A stretch of DNA of 17,386 nt from Vibrio tasmaniensis 1F-187 (GTDB lineage: Bacteria > Pseudomonadota > Gammaproteobacteria > Enterobacterales > Vibrionaceae). Of this stretch, positions 1-7,055 are shown piece after piece. Position numbers and translations under genes: made by a program. The notes under the pieces are model-generated. The model was not told the origin of the DNA and searched no databases. It was given only the letters and a program-made list of their open reading frames with translations. Every line of letters starts with the position of its first letter. The first letter of the stretch is position 1. Location: contig NZ_AJZM02000056.1 of NCBI RefSeq assembly GCF_000272405.2, positions 1-17,386 of the forward strand, read 5' to 3'.

Positions 1-192
1 TCAATGGCTAGGTGCTGTATTGCTTTTCTCGTTTTTGGCTTAAATGAGACCTCTACTTTCTTTGCTCTACGATTGAGCCTGGTGTAATGCACAACCAATA
101 GCTTACGGAGAAATGGATCATTTTCATGTCTTAAAAATTGTATCTTCAAGTTGAGTGAGTCGAGTACTAGCGATATTTACCTTGAACCACAT
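1..192 (-). pseudogene. Unrecognised gene edge downstream of vscU, probably frameshifted
   Basis: On the minus strand an open frame runs from 176 to the window edge and continues beyond it. It is rich in Lys and Arg (it includes HENDPFLRKLL and RLNRRAKKVEVSFKPKTRKA) and looks coding, but it has no in-frame ATG and begins right after a stop at 179-177. A second frame starts with ATG at 192, just 12 nt past the vscU stop, reads MWFKVNIAST... for 22 codons, and stops at 124-126. Both frames share the T5 run near 136-140. A single indel there would join them into one protein starting at 192, so I infer a frameshifted gene or a sequencing error. The true start of the longer frame could instead be TTG. 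I do not recognise the family. The strand and position suggest it was once co-transcribed with vscU. Confidence 0.3.
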
Positions 193-203
193 AGTTTTCT
201 CGC

Positions 204-1256
204 TTATTGCTCTTCAGATTGCTCCAGAGACGCAACCCAGCGCAGGATCTCTGCGGTGGCTTCAATAAGATCGCCAGGAATGTATTGGTCTAACTGCCCA
301 TCCGCATATAACGCACGTGCGAGCGGTACTTTCTGCATCACCGGAACCCCTTCTTCTTTGGCAATCGCAATCATACGCTTTGCCATCGCATCAGTCTCTT
401 TTAGGGTAATCACAGGCAGAGGTGTTTCGCCCTTTTTATAGTACAAACCGATGGCAATGTGTGTTGGGTTTGTAACCAGCACATTCGAGCGTTTAACGTT
501 ATCTCTTTGGTTAGAAGTTTGCATTTCTTGGTGCAGTTGACGACGTTGACTTTTTATTTCAGGGCTGCCTTCCATCTCTTTGTATTCACGTTTCACTTCA
601 TCTTTGGTCATCTTTAACTGTTTAGTGTGGTCGAACTTTTGGTAAGAAAAATCGGCTGCGGCAATCACAATAAAGCCTACCGCAGAGATAATCATCAATT
701 GTTTGATTAATACGCCAGTGATGATCGGTACACACTCTAACCCACAGGTAGGTATCTGCAGTAACGTGTTTAAGTTACCTTTCAGCGTTATCCAAATAAT
801 GCATGAAAGTAACGAAACTTTGAGAATGGACTTAATAAACTCAATGATACTCTTTAACGAAAAAATTCGCTTTGCCCCTTCGACTGGATTGATCTTCTTG
901 ATGTCCGGTTTGACAGACTCGCCACTAAATAGAAAGCCGAACTGTCCCATGTTAGCCATGATGGCGACTAAGGTTGCAATCAAGAGGATCGGCGCAAGCA
1001 GATAAACCATTTCTTTGGCGATGGCGATAGCTACGTCGAGTAGTGCATCTTGAAAGCCCTGATATGCCAATTTGCTTGGCAGTAAAATTAGGGCAGATAT
1101 GTGCGACATATAGTAATCGGCGAATGCAAACAACACGACAATCAAAGACAGAATCAATGAAGATGAAATGATTTCCTGACTTTTTGCAACTTGCCCTTTT
1201 TGGCGGGCATCCCTGAGTTTTTTTGGGGTGGGGAGTTCAGTTTTTTCTCCGCTCAT
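204..1256 (-). CDS. vscU: VscU, autocleaving export-gate/substrate-switch protein (YscU/FlhB family)
   Basis: Inner-membrane component of the T3SS export apparatus. It switches secretion from early to late substrates after cleaving itself. The 350 residues are close to YscU (about 354). The start MSGEKTELPTPKKLRDAR is the typical FlhB/YscU N-terminus. Four hydrophobic segments lie at roughly 30-50, 75-105, 143-160 and 176-202, followed by a charged cytoplasmic domain. The autocleavage motif NPTH is intact at residues 263-266, with N263 at the same position as in YscU. Unlike most relatives, in which yscU abuts or overlaps yscT, it is separated from vscT by 287 bp. Its own start has only a modest upstream AGG about 8 nt before the ATG. 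It may therefore depend on read-through or on a promoter in the gap. Identity is secure. Confidence 0.97.
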   Translation of the reverse strand: MSGEKTELPTPKKLRDARQKGQVAKSQEIISSSLILSLIVVLFAFADYYMSHISALILLPSKLAYQGFQDALLDVAIAIAKEMVYLLAPILLIATLVAIMANMGQFGFLFSGESVKPDIKKINPVEGAKRIFSLKSIIEFIKSILKVSLLSCIIWITLKGNLNTLLQIPTCGLECVPIITGVLIKQLMIISAVGFIVIAAADFSYQKFDHTKQLKMTKDEVKREYKEMEGSPEIKSQRRQLHQEMQTSNQRDNVKRSNVLVTNPTHIAIGLYYKKGETPLPVITLKETDAMAKRMIAIAKEEGVPVMQKVPLARALYADGQLDQYIPGDLIEATAEILRWVASLEQSEEQ

Positions 1257-1308
1257 TATTAGGACCTGTTTATTTATTTTGGTTGAATTTTGTTCGAGAT
1301 AAAGCGTT

Positions 1309-1431
1309 TTAATCAGGTGAGAGGCGGACGGCTAATTCCTTTTCGCCGAATCGTTCTAAGTAAATCCCTCTCAACAAAGAGTAAAACGTTTTAGCTGAAC
1401 TCTTTGGACGGCGTTTGTGGTTTCTTTCCAC
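1309..1431 (-). CDS. Hypothetical 40-residue basic peptide inside the vscT-vscU gap
   Basis: A GTG-initiated minus-strand frame of 40 codons. The translation begins VERNHKRRPKSSAKTFYSLL and ends RLSPD, with a basic N-terminal half and a composition that looks more protein-like than random intergenic DNA. The frame stays open for only five codons upstream of the GTG (TYNAV reading) before a stop. No clear ribosome binding site precedes it. It lies entirely within the segment bounded by the direct repeats, so it may be a relic or the internal reading frame of a dispersed repeat rather than an expressed gene. I do not recognise a family and assign no function. Confidence 0.25.
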   Translation of the reverse strand: MERNHKRRPKSSAKTFYSLLRGIYLERFGEKELAVRLSPD

Positions 1432-1476
1432 TGCATTATAGGTTTATCGAATAGAGTTACCACATTTCAAAGCATC

Positions 1477-1515
1477 TATTTTTGCAAGAACAATCTACAA
1501 GTCGCTGCAAAAATA
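1477..1515. repeat. Perfect 10-bp inverted repeat just past vscT
   Basis: TATTTTTGCA at 1477-1486 is the exact reverse complement of TGCAAAAATA at 1506-1515, with a 19-nt loop. It begins 28 nt after the vscT stop, reading along the minus strand. There is no following T run in that direction, so it does not look like a classical intrinsic terminator. It could cap the vscT end of the message or be part of the inserted element. Confidence 0.5.
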
Positions 1516-1543
1516 AGTTCGAGAGATAAGCAGACTCTAGCGA

Positions 1544-2326
1544 TTACCAAATAGTGTTTAGCTGCTCTGAGAACAGTGCGATTTCAGAGAAAAGTGCTTG
1601 AAAGTGGTTCATCATCAGAGCCAGATACACAATCAATAACACACTGGCGATGGCACTTTTGATCGGCATTGCCAAGAAGAAAACGTTGAGTTGTGGTGCG
1701 AATCGGCTGATGAGCGCAAGCCCAAACTCGGCAAGGAACATCGCCAGTACTATAGGCGCAGACATCAAAACTCCAAGCCACATTAATTGCTCAAATTGGT
1801 CGTAGAAAAAGCGTGCCCACCCTTCTGTTATGGTTGGAAAAAAACCTATCACAGGCCATGACGAGTAACTGGAAAATAGCGCATAAAGAAAAGTGACAAA
1901 GCCACCGCCCGAGAAGAACAAAGTGATCAGAGTTTGAGTCAACAATACCGCCGTTGGCGTCGATTGCGAACCGAGGGTGGGGTTAAACATGCTCGCCATG
2001 GCTGCGCCTCGCTGGTTATCCACGAGAAAGCCTGCCGCCTCGATTGCCCAAAAGGGGATCGCCGCAATAAAGCCAATGAGCAGACCCAATAACACCTCTT
2101 TCCCCAAGATAACCATTAACCAGATTCCATCCGTTTCTGCAGGTAAATTTTGTTGATTAATTATAGGAAATATAAAAAGTGCAAGAGAACACAAGATTCC
2201 ATTTCTCACCATGGTGCCACCCAGCATTTGCTTGTTTAAGATCGGCAGGAATATAAAACAAGCCATTAACCTAGGAAGCGTTAAGCTGTACAGGAACAGT
2301 GCGTGGTGCAAATCATCGTAACTCAT
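1544..2326 (-). CDS. vscT: VscT, export-gate membrane protein (YscT/FliR/SpaR family)
   Basis: Polytopic inner-membrane protein of the export gate that, with VscR and VscS, forms the helical core through which substrates pass. The 260 residues match YscT (about 261). The chain is strongly hydrophobic throughout, with several predicted spans. It contains the family-like stretch AAGFLVDNQRGAAMASMFNP near residues 95-115 and a sequence near 180-205 (LGVLMSAPIVLAMFLAEFGL) typical of FliR/SpaR. The ATG overlaps the vscS stop by 4 nt (ATGA), indicating translational coupling. The downstream side is unusual: vscU follows only after 287 bp. Confidence 0.95.
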   Translation of the reverse strand: MSYDDLHHALFLYSLTLPRLMACFIFLPILNKQMLGGTMVRNGILCSLALFIFPIINQQNLPAETDGIWLMVILGKEVLLGLLIGFIAAIPFWAIEAAGFLVDNQRGAAMASMFNPTLGSQSTPTAVLLTQTLITLFFSGGGFVTFLYALFSSYSSWPVIGFFPTITEGWARFFYDQFEQLMWLGVLMSAPIVLAMFLAEFGLALISRFAPQLNVFFLAMPIKSAIASVLLIVYLALMMNHFQALFSEIALFSEQLNTIW

Positions 2327-2589
2327 CGTATTTGCGGGATTTTATCTAAGGTCAATGTTGCAAACGAATGCAGCTCGGCGCCCAACCACTGTGCGGTAAC
2401 AAACAAGGTAATTATGACGGCAATCAGTTTAACGACAAATCCCAACGTTTGTTCTTGAACTTGAGTCAGTGCTTGGATGAGTGAGACTAAGGTGCCAACA
2501 AACGCCGCAACCAGAATCGGTGGCAGCGACAAGAATAGAACAAGCGTTAAAGCCTGAGTGGCAAAGTGGATTATTTCGGCCGGATTCAT
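2323..2589 (-). CDS. vscS: VscS, small export-gate membrane protein (YscS/FliQ family)
   Basis: The 88-residue size is the usual length for YscS/FliQ. Two hydrophobic hairpin helices (about 13-40 and 50-75) flank a short polar turn that includes LTQVQEQTLGFVVK, the signature region of the family. It packs around VscR and VscT in the membrane export gate. A strong GAGGAG ribosome binding site precedes the ATG. It sits 13 nt after vscR and overlaps vscT by 4 nt. Confidence 0.95.
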   Translation of the reverse strand: MNPAEIIHFATQALTLVLFLSLPPILVAAFVGTLVSLIQALTQVQEQTLGFVVKLIAVIITLFVTAQWLGAELHSFATLTLDKIPQIR

Positions 2590-2602
2590 ATTTCTCTCCT
2601 CA

Positions 2603-3253
2603 CTATCCGTAGCTGAGTACTAAGCCATGAGTTAGCTTGGTCCAACCGTCAAGTAACACAAAAAGCAGTAGTTTGAATGGTAGCGAAATTGTCATCGGCG
2701 ATACCATCATCATCCCCATTGCCAGTAGGATGTTGGACACGATTAGGTCGACAGCGATGAAGGGCAGATACAACAAGAAACCAATCTCAAATGCCCTAGT
2801 TAGTTCACTGACCGTGAAGGCGGGGAGTAACAACAATAAGCTGTCTGACTCTAAGCGGTCGAAGTACTTCTGTGGCCACAAGGTTCTCGCAGCATCGGTA
2901 AAAAACACCGTTTCAGTTTCACGGATGTGTTTTTTCAAAAACTCTCGATATGGCTGCAGTCCGCTTTCAATCAGCCCTTCAACACTGTCGGAATCTTCTA
3001 GGGATATTTCATGTTGTGTAACGTAGTCGTAGGTTTCAAATCCTACTGGTGCCATAATGAAGATCGACAAAATTATCGCCAATCCGTACAGCGCCATATT
3101 GGGTGGTATTTGTTGTACACCCAGTGCGTTTCTCAATAGAGAGAACACCACAGCAAGCTTTACGAAAGAGGTCGCCATCATTGCAATGAAAGGAACCAAA
3201 GCAAGTAGGGCGAGCGTGACGATTAGGTTCAGTTCATCAGGTAACTGGATCAT
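2603..3253 (-). CDS. vscR: VscR, export-gate membrane protein (YscR/FliP family)
   Basis: Core export-gate subunit whose five copies, with VscS and VscT, form the secretion pore. The 216 residues match YscR (217). The N-terminus (ALLALVPFIAMMATSFVKLA, then LRNALGVQQIPPNMALYGLA) is the classic FliP/YscR pattern. A polar loop at about 80-150 separates two hydrophobic halves. The C-terminal half contains SELTRAFEIGFLLYLPFIAV and DLIVSNILLAMGMMMVSP, both family hallmarks. A GGAG site lies 6 nt before the ATG, and the start overlaps the vscQ stop by 4 nt. Confidence 0.96.
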   Translation of the reverse strand: MIQLPDELNLIVTLALLALVPFIAMMATSFVKLAVVFSLLRNALGVQQIPPNMALYGLAIILSIFIMAPVGFETYDYVTQHEISLEDSDSVEGLIESGLQPYREFLKKHIRETETVFFTDAARTLWPQKYFDRLESDSLLLLLPAFTVSELTRAFEIGFLLYLPFIAVDLIVSNILLAMGMMMVSPMTISLPFKLLLFVLLDGWTKLTHGLVLSYG

Positions 3254-3519
3254 GCTGGCTCCTGACTACCGCCAAACAATTCGAGAACGCGAACACCTAA
3301 GCGTTCATTGATGCTCACAAGTTCACACTCACCAATAATTCTTCCGTTTGCTCGCATAGTGACCGGGTTTGAAATTGGCTGGTTAAGCTCAAAGGTAAAG
3401 CCAGGTTGTAGCGCGTTAAGTTGTTCTAAAGTTATGGTTTGCTGACCAACATCAAAAGTGAGTTCAATTGGCAGTTGCTTGTGGTCGGTAAGTACTTCAG
3501 AGCTATTGATATCGTTCAT
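3250..3519 (-). CDS. Putative VscQ-C, internal translation product of vscQ
   Basis: In Yersinia, yscQ makes a second, short product (about 88 residues) from an internal start, and this product is required for secretion. Here an in-frame ATG at codon 234 of vscQ would give an 89-residue protein holding essentially just the SpoA domain, almost the same size. A purine-rich AAAGAAA lies about 5 nt upstream and could serve as a weak ribosome binding site. The internal start is inferred by analogy, not proven by sequence. Confidence 0.5.
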   Translation of the reverse strand: MNDINSSEVLTDHKQLPIELTFDVGQQTITLEQLNALQPGFTFELNQPISNPVTMRANGRIIGECELVSINERLGVRVLELFGGSQEPA

Positions 3520-4218
3520 ATTGGTTTCTTTATCTAGGATGTGGAGTATGGTTTCGTCGAGTTGGCATCGCCAAAGGTTTTGATTGGATATCTGAAAGAG
3601 CACTTGATGTTGTGCGATGTGGCAATCATCGAAAAACACCACATCCCCCAATTCCAGTTGCTCGAATTGGCTGACTGCCAAACGTGTTTTGCCAAAACTC
3701 AACCAGAATGGTAGTGCAATATTTTGACTTAGGTAAGATGGTGCTTGTGGCAACGCGCCAAGTAGCACATCTCGACCTTCATGCACCCAGAGGCTAAGAG
3801 ATGCGTCATCACGGTTGATGGTGAGCATCAATACATTCTCTTGCTGAGTTTGCTGTTCAAGAGGTTGTAACTTGCTTAAGACAGGAAGCTGCCCAAAAAG
3901 ACGTTTAATCACATCGGTGTATGGTTCAATCTGGCTATTGAGTAACGCCAATTGCAATGAGTTTGGTAGTGATTCAAAAGCCGTTGAGTCAAGCATGTCA
4001 TGTAACCACAACTGTAATTGCGCACCACAAAAATCTATTTTGATCGTTTGCCCTCCAATGAATAACGCCAAACGATAGCCAGTAAATTGAGGTTTTGGCC
4101 CTAGCGTAACCGACAGGCTGTTGCTCAGGCTATCTTGAAAGTGGCATTGTTTCGCACATAGTTGATTGCTTAGCGAGATGCTTGATGCGTCGACTTTAGG
4201 GAAATTAAGTATCATCAT
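3250..4218 (-). CDS. vscQ: VscQ, sorting-platform/C-ring protein (YscQ/FliN family)
   Basis: Cytoplasmic scaffold that receives chaperone-substrate complexes and links VscN to the needle base. The 322 residues compare with about 307 for YscQ. The C-terminal SpoA (FliM/FliN surface-presentation) domain spans about 248-315, from LPIELTFDVGQQTITLEQL to ERLGVRVLELF. The first two thirds are poorly conserved across the family, as expected. An internal ATG at codon 234 would yield an 89-residue C-terminal product (see the separate entry). The gene overlaps vscP by 4 nt at its start and vscR by 4 nt at its end. Confidence 0.93.
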   Translation of the reverse strand: MMILNFPKVDASSISLSNQLCAKQCHFQDSLSNSLSVTLGPKPQFTGYRLALFIGGQTIKIDFCGAQLQLWLHDMLDSTAFESLPNSLQLALLNSQIEPYTDVIKRLFGQLPVLSKLQPLEQQTQQENVLMLTINRDDASLSLWVHEGRDVLLGALPQAPSYLSQNIALPFWLSFGKTRLAVSQFEQLELGDVVFFDDCHIAQHQVLFQISNQNLWRCQLDETILHILDKETNMNDINSSEVLTDHKQLPIELTFDVGQQTITLEQLNALQPGFTFELNQPISNPVTMRANGRIIGECELVSINERLGVRVLELFGGSQEPA

Positions 4219-5162
4219 TCGTCCTCAGGCTTCCATTCATCATAAATACTGCGTTGTTGTCGAGAACGTTGTTGATCTTGTTGTTGGTTCATTTGCTCGC
4301 TGATTGAGATTCGAATCGGTTGTTCAATCCCCAAGCGTTGTAAGCGCTCAACCAATTCTTGTTTAGCGTTTGGGTTGATTAGCGAAAGGGCATGCTCTTG
4401 TTTAATTAAGACGCTGTAACCAGAACTGTCGTGCTTAATGGAGATCTCACCACCTTTCAATTGACCTTCATTGAGAAACAGTCGGACCTCCTTCTCGTTC
4501 GCTGTTGGGAGAGAAACATAGATCTTTTCGACCAACTTACTAATCAGATCGTTCACGTTTCTTGCCGAGCTGCGAGGTGTTTGCGCTTCCATACTCTTTA
4601 GGATCACATCACCTTGAGTAGTCGGTTGGTTTATATTCGCCGCCGAGTGCAGTTTGGTGCCCACTTCAGAGGTTGAATGATGTAAATCAATGCGCTTTAA
4701 GGGTTTTAGCTTCTCTTCAAATGCGGACAACGTAGCTTTCGCTTCTGTGTTAATCTGCGCGTTACTTAAGGTTACCGCTTCTTTTACTGTCGTATCGGGC
4801 TTTAGTCGCTGACCATTCAAGACGTTTTGCACAGAGGTAGCGGCTTTACCATCAAACTGGATTGGCGCTGGTTGAGTATTCAAGCCTTTTGGGAAACCGT
4901 CAATAATGTCTTTGGGATCGAGATACAAGCCATCAAGAGATGCGCTTGAATCCGTTGAATCCGTTGAAACCGTTGAAACCGTTGAATCCGTTGAATCAGC
5001 TTGGTCTTTGGCACTCTTTTGCTGAAGATTGGCTGGCTGAGTTTTAGGCTTCAGAGCATTGTTAAAGATAGACTCAAGTTCTTCCGAGACGTTAGTCGCG
5101 GGACTCTGTCGAACCTTTTTGGGAAATCCTGCTGTGTCTGGGTGATCGTGTTTGACTCGCAT
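4215..5162 (-). CDS. vscP: VscP, needle-length ruler and substrate-switch protein (YscP/FliK family)
   Basis: Secreted molecular ruler that sets needle length and triggers VscU switching. The 315 residues make it short next to YscP (about 450-515 as I recall). The N-terminal two thirds are low-complexity and hydrophilic. A Ser/Thr/Asp tract at 56-72 is encoded by a 9-bp tandem repeat. The C-terminal T3S4 switch domain is recognisable at about 204-288, from NDLISKLVEKIYVSLP through LRLGIEQPIRISI-like positions. The last 25 residues are Gln/Arg-rich. It lies 9 nt after vscO with an AAGG-type ribosome site and overlaps vscQ by 4 nt. The call rests on position and the C-terminal domain. Confidence 0.9.
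   Translation of the reverse strand: MRVKHDHPDTAGFPKKVRQSPATNVSEELESIFNNALKPKTQPANLQQKSAKDQADSTDSTVSTVSTDSTDSSASLDGLYLDPKDIIDGFPKGLNTQPAPIQFDGKAATSVQNVLNGQRLKPDTTVKEAVTLSNAQINTEAKATLSAFEEKLKPLKRIDLHHSTSEVGTKLHSAANINQPTTQGDVILKSMEAQTPRSSARNVNDLISKLVEKIYVSLPTANEKEVRLFLNEGQLKGGEISIKHDSSGYSVLIKQEHALSLINPNAKQELVERLQRLGIEQPIRISISEQMNQQQDQQRSRQQRSIYDEWKPEDE
4946..4999 (-). repeat. 9-bp tandem repeat (6 units) inside vscP
   Basis: Six consecutive 9-bp units on the plus strand: TTGAATCCG, TTGAATCCG, TTGAAACCG, TTGAAACCG, TTGAATCCG, TTGAATCAG. On the coding strand they read as repeated Asp-Ser-Thr or Val-Ser-Thr triplets. Copy-number change would keep frame and add or remove three residues at a time in the ruler region. 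Confidence 0.9.
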
Positions 5163-5171
5163 TTTTACCTT

Positions 5172-5633
5172 CTATGAAACAATGGCACTACGAAACTCTT
5201 CTTGTTCGAGCTCTTCTTGGTACTGCACTTGACGTATTTGTTCAGCGATTTCTTGTTCGTTTAGCTGAATGAATTTTTCTTTGGTTTTATGAGCGGCGAT
5301 TGCTTCTTTTTTTCTCTCTTTGAGCCGTTGAGCTTCTTGCTCCAATACTTTTTTGGCTTCAGCGGCTCGCTGCTTTAAATCGGCTTCTCTTTCCCTCAAT
5401 AGTGCGATTTCTTGTCGCAATATCTCGAGTTCTTTTAGCACCACCATTTTCTGCTTCGCTTTGGTAAATCGTCGCTCTTCTTCTTCTTTTCGCCATTGGT
5501 GATAATCGACTACGGACTGCTCGGATTTTCGCCTTATAGAGAGGGCGTTGTTGACTCGGTACTCTTGCTGCTGAACTGCACTGTCAGCTCGCTCGGCACG
5601 AATCGTTTTGATCTCTAGTAACTGCTCGATCAT
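5172..5633 (-). CDS. vscO: VscO, ATPase stalk/chaperone-escort protein (YscO/FliJ family)
   Basis: Small, almost entirely helical, highly charged protein of 153 residues (YscO 154). It is predicted to form a long antiparallel coiled coil over about 5-145 with many Glu, Lys, Arg and Gln residues, and it lacks hydrophobic segments. Family members act as the central stalk of the VscN hexamer and contact the VcrD export gate. The ATG overlaps the vscN stop (ATGA), so it is likely translationally coupled. The sequence itself is weakly diagnostic; position and length support the name. Confidence 0.92.
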   Translation of the reverse strand: MIEQLLEIKTIRAERADSAVQQQEYRVNNALSIRRKSEQSVVDYHQWRKEEEERRFTKAKQKMVVLKELEILRQEIALLREREADLKQRAAEAKKVLEQEAQRLKERKKEAIAAHKTKEKFIQLNEQEIAEQIRQVQYQEELEQEEFRSAIVS

Positions 5634-6952
5634 AAGCCCGCGAGTCCTTGTAACTGAGTCACGGTTTCGTCGAGCTCACTTGTTTCGTGTGTGCCTTGAC
5701 GTAAAAACGCTCGGATATCATCACTTTGATCAATGGCCATATCCGCGCGGTTATCAGCACCATGTTGGTATTCGCCAATTTTAATCAGCAGTTCAACTTC
5801 TTCATATTTTGCCAGCATTTCACGCATATGAGCTGCCGATGCTTGATGAGTTTTATCCACGATTTGGTTCATTACACGGCTTGCTGAACGAAGCACGTCA
5901 ATGGCTGGGTAGTGGTTCATTGCGGCCAGTTTCCGAGAAAGAATAATGTGACCATCAAGTATTGATCGGGTCTCGTCGGCAACTGGTTCTGTCATATCGT
6001 CACCTTCTACAAGTACGGTGTACAGAGCGGTGATGGAGCCTTTGTCTGATTGGCCAGCACGTTCCATCAGTCTTGGCAATGCAGCAAAAACAGAAGGCGG
6101 ATAACCTCGTCGTGTTGGTGGTTCACCTGCTGCCAAGCCGATTTCACGTTGAGCTCGGGCAAAGCGAGTGACAGAATCCATAAGCAGTAGGACGCGTTTA
6201 CCTTGGTCACGGAAGTACTCTGCGATGGAGGTGGCCACAAACGCAGCTTTGGCACGTTCCATTGCAGGTCTATCTGAGGTTGCTACGACTAACACCGCCC
6301 TTGTCATGCCTTCTTCACCAAGGTCGTGTTCGATAAATTCTTTAACCTCACGCCCCCTTTCGCCGATAAGGGCGAGAACTGTGACATCAACGTCAGCGGA
6401 GCGGATGAACTTGGCGAGTAGGGTACTTTTACCACCACCAGCCGCGGCAAAAATACCCATCCTTTGTCCTTCGCCGCAGGTGAGTAATCCGTCTATCGAA
6501 CGAACCCCCATGGAGATGGGATTTTCGATCAATTTTCGTTGCATCGGTGGCGGTGCATCTTTGTAAACTGGATACCAAGCACTCGGTTCTTTATTTTGGG
6601 TGCCATCAAACGGGCGACCCAGTCCATCCAGTACCTTACCTAACAAGTGGTTGCCAACGCCTACTTCATGCATTTTTCCAAGTGGACTCACTTCGGTGTT
6701 GGAGGAAATACCAAGCATGTTTCCAAGTGGAGTAAGTAACGCGTGATGTTGCTGAAAACCAACCACTTCCGCGAGAAGCGACAAGGTTTGGTCAGGGTTG
6801 CGCAACTCACAAAGTTCCCCAACACGAACACCAGGAACCACGGCTTTGATGATGGTGCCAGTAACTTGAGTAACTCGGCCGCGGATTTGTATCAAACGAG
6901 TTTGTCTGATAGCAGATTGTTGCGTTTCGGTGATGTATGAGAAATCGTTCAA
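5630..6952 (-). CDS. vscN: VscN, T3SS ATPase (YscN/FliI family)
   Basis: Cytoplasmic hexameric ATPase that strips chaperones from effectors and unfolds them. The 440 residues are highly similar to YscN. Visible motifs are the Walker [10 protein letters not shown] at 169-177, the catalytic-Glu segment GERGRE at 197-202, the Walker B VLLLMDS at 254-260, and the signature [16 protein letters not shown] at about 285-300. The only plausible initiation codon is TTG at 6952: the frame is open farther upstream but contains no ATG, and no strong Shine-Dalgarno sequence precedes the TTG. It is the first gene of the minus-strand vscN-U operon and is preceded by an ExsA-like promoter. Confidence 0.96.
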   Translation of the reverse strand: MNDFSYITETQQSAIRQTRLIQIRGRVTQVTGTIIKAVVPGVRVGELCELRNPDQTLSLLAEVVGFQQHHALLTPLGNMLGISSNTEVSPLGKMHEVGVGNHLLGKVLDGLGRPFDGTQNKEPSAWYPVYKDAPPPMQRKLIENPISMGVRSIDGLLTCGEGQRMGIFAAAGGGKSTLLAKFIRSADVDVTVLALIGERGREVKEFIEHDLGEEGMTRAVLVVATSDRPAMERAKAAFVATSIAEYFRDQGKRVLLLMDSVTRFARAQREIGLAAGEPPTRRGYPPSVFAALPRLMERAGQSDKGSITALYTVLVEGDDMTEPVADETRSILDGHIILSRKLAAMNHYPAIDVLRSASRVMNQIVDKTHQASAAHMREMLAKYEEVELLIKIGEYQHGADNRADMAIDQSDDIRAFLRQGTHETSELDETVTQLQGLAGL

Positions 6953-6984
6953 TTTAGGAAATATGCGTAATAACTGGTAGTGAT

Positions 6985-7036
6985 AGAGTAGAAAGGATGG
7001 GGCAGTATTTATAGTGACTATTGGTCGGGAGTTTTT
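6985..7036 (-). promoter_or_regulatory. Putative ExsA-dependent promoter of the vscN operon
   Basis: Reading the minus strand there is an A tract (7036-7032), GAC (7026-7024), a degenerate -35 region (GTCACT, 7018-7013), then 22 nt to TACTCT (6990-6985, fitting TAnnnT). The A tract and GnC sit at the exact spacing seen in the two perfect sites in this window, but the TGnnA element is degenerate. The predicted transcript start near 6978 lies about 26 nt before the vscN TTG. An overlapping TATAAAT-like sequence (7013-7007) could be a sigma-70 -10 alternative. Confidence 0.5.
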
Positions 7037-7055
7037 AGAAAACTAAAAATGCCCT

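Larger units (their letters stand above)
1257..1543. repeat. 287-bp interruption between vscT and vscU, possible small mobile or dispersed repeat
   Basis: This is the only sizeable gap in an otherwise overlapping gene string. Imperfect direct repeats bound its middle: GTTCGAGATAAAG at 1292-1304 and GTTCGAGAGATAAG at 1517-1530. Between them are a perfect 10-bp inverted repeat (1477-1486 with 1506-1515), a 7-bp inverted repeat (1376-1382 with 1399-1405), an inverted TGAGAGG/CCTCTCA pair (about 1318-1324 and 1367-1373), and a 40-codon minus-strand ORF. A perfect TATAAT occurs on the minus strand at 1440-1435, but I see no good -35 at the usual distance. I infer an inserted repeat of MITE type. 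That it occurs elsewhere in the genome is not visible from this window. Confidence 0.45.

Noticed and set aside
151..441. Plus-strand 96-codon ORF opposite the vscU end
   Set aside because: It is antisense to vscU, which has complete family motifs. There is no ribosome site or recognisable protein.
1257..1320. ExsA site directly before vscU
   Set aside because: An AAAA tract occurs, but no GnC or TGnnA lies at the required spacing.
1376..1405. Inverted repeat AAAGAGT/ACTCTTT as a terminator
   Set aside because: The stem is only 7 bp and AT-rich with a 16-nt loop and no T run. It is better explained as part of the inserted repeat.
2637..3311. Plus-strand ORFs opposite vscR
   Set aside because: They are shadow frames of a gene with secure FliP/YscR features.
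4946..4999. CRISPR-like array in vscP
   Set aside because: Units are only 9 bp with no spacers, and they encode an in-frame Ser/Thr/Asp tract.
6168..6940. Several plus-strand ORFs opposite vscN
   Set aside because: They are antisense frames over conserved ATPase sequence, with no independent support.
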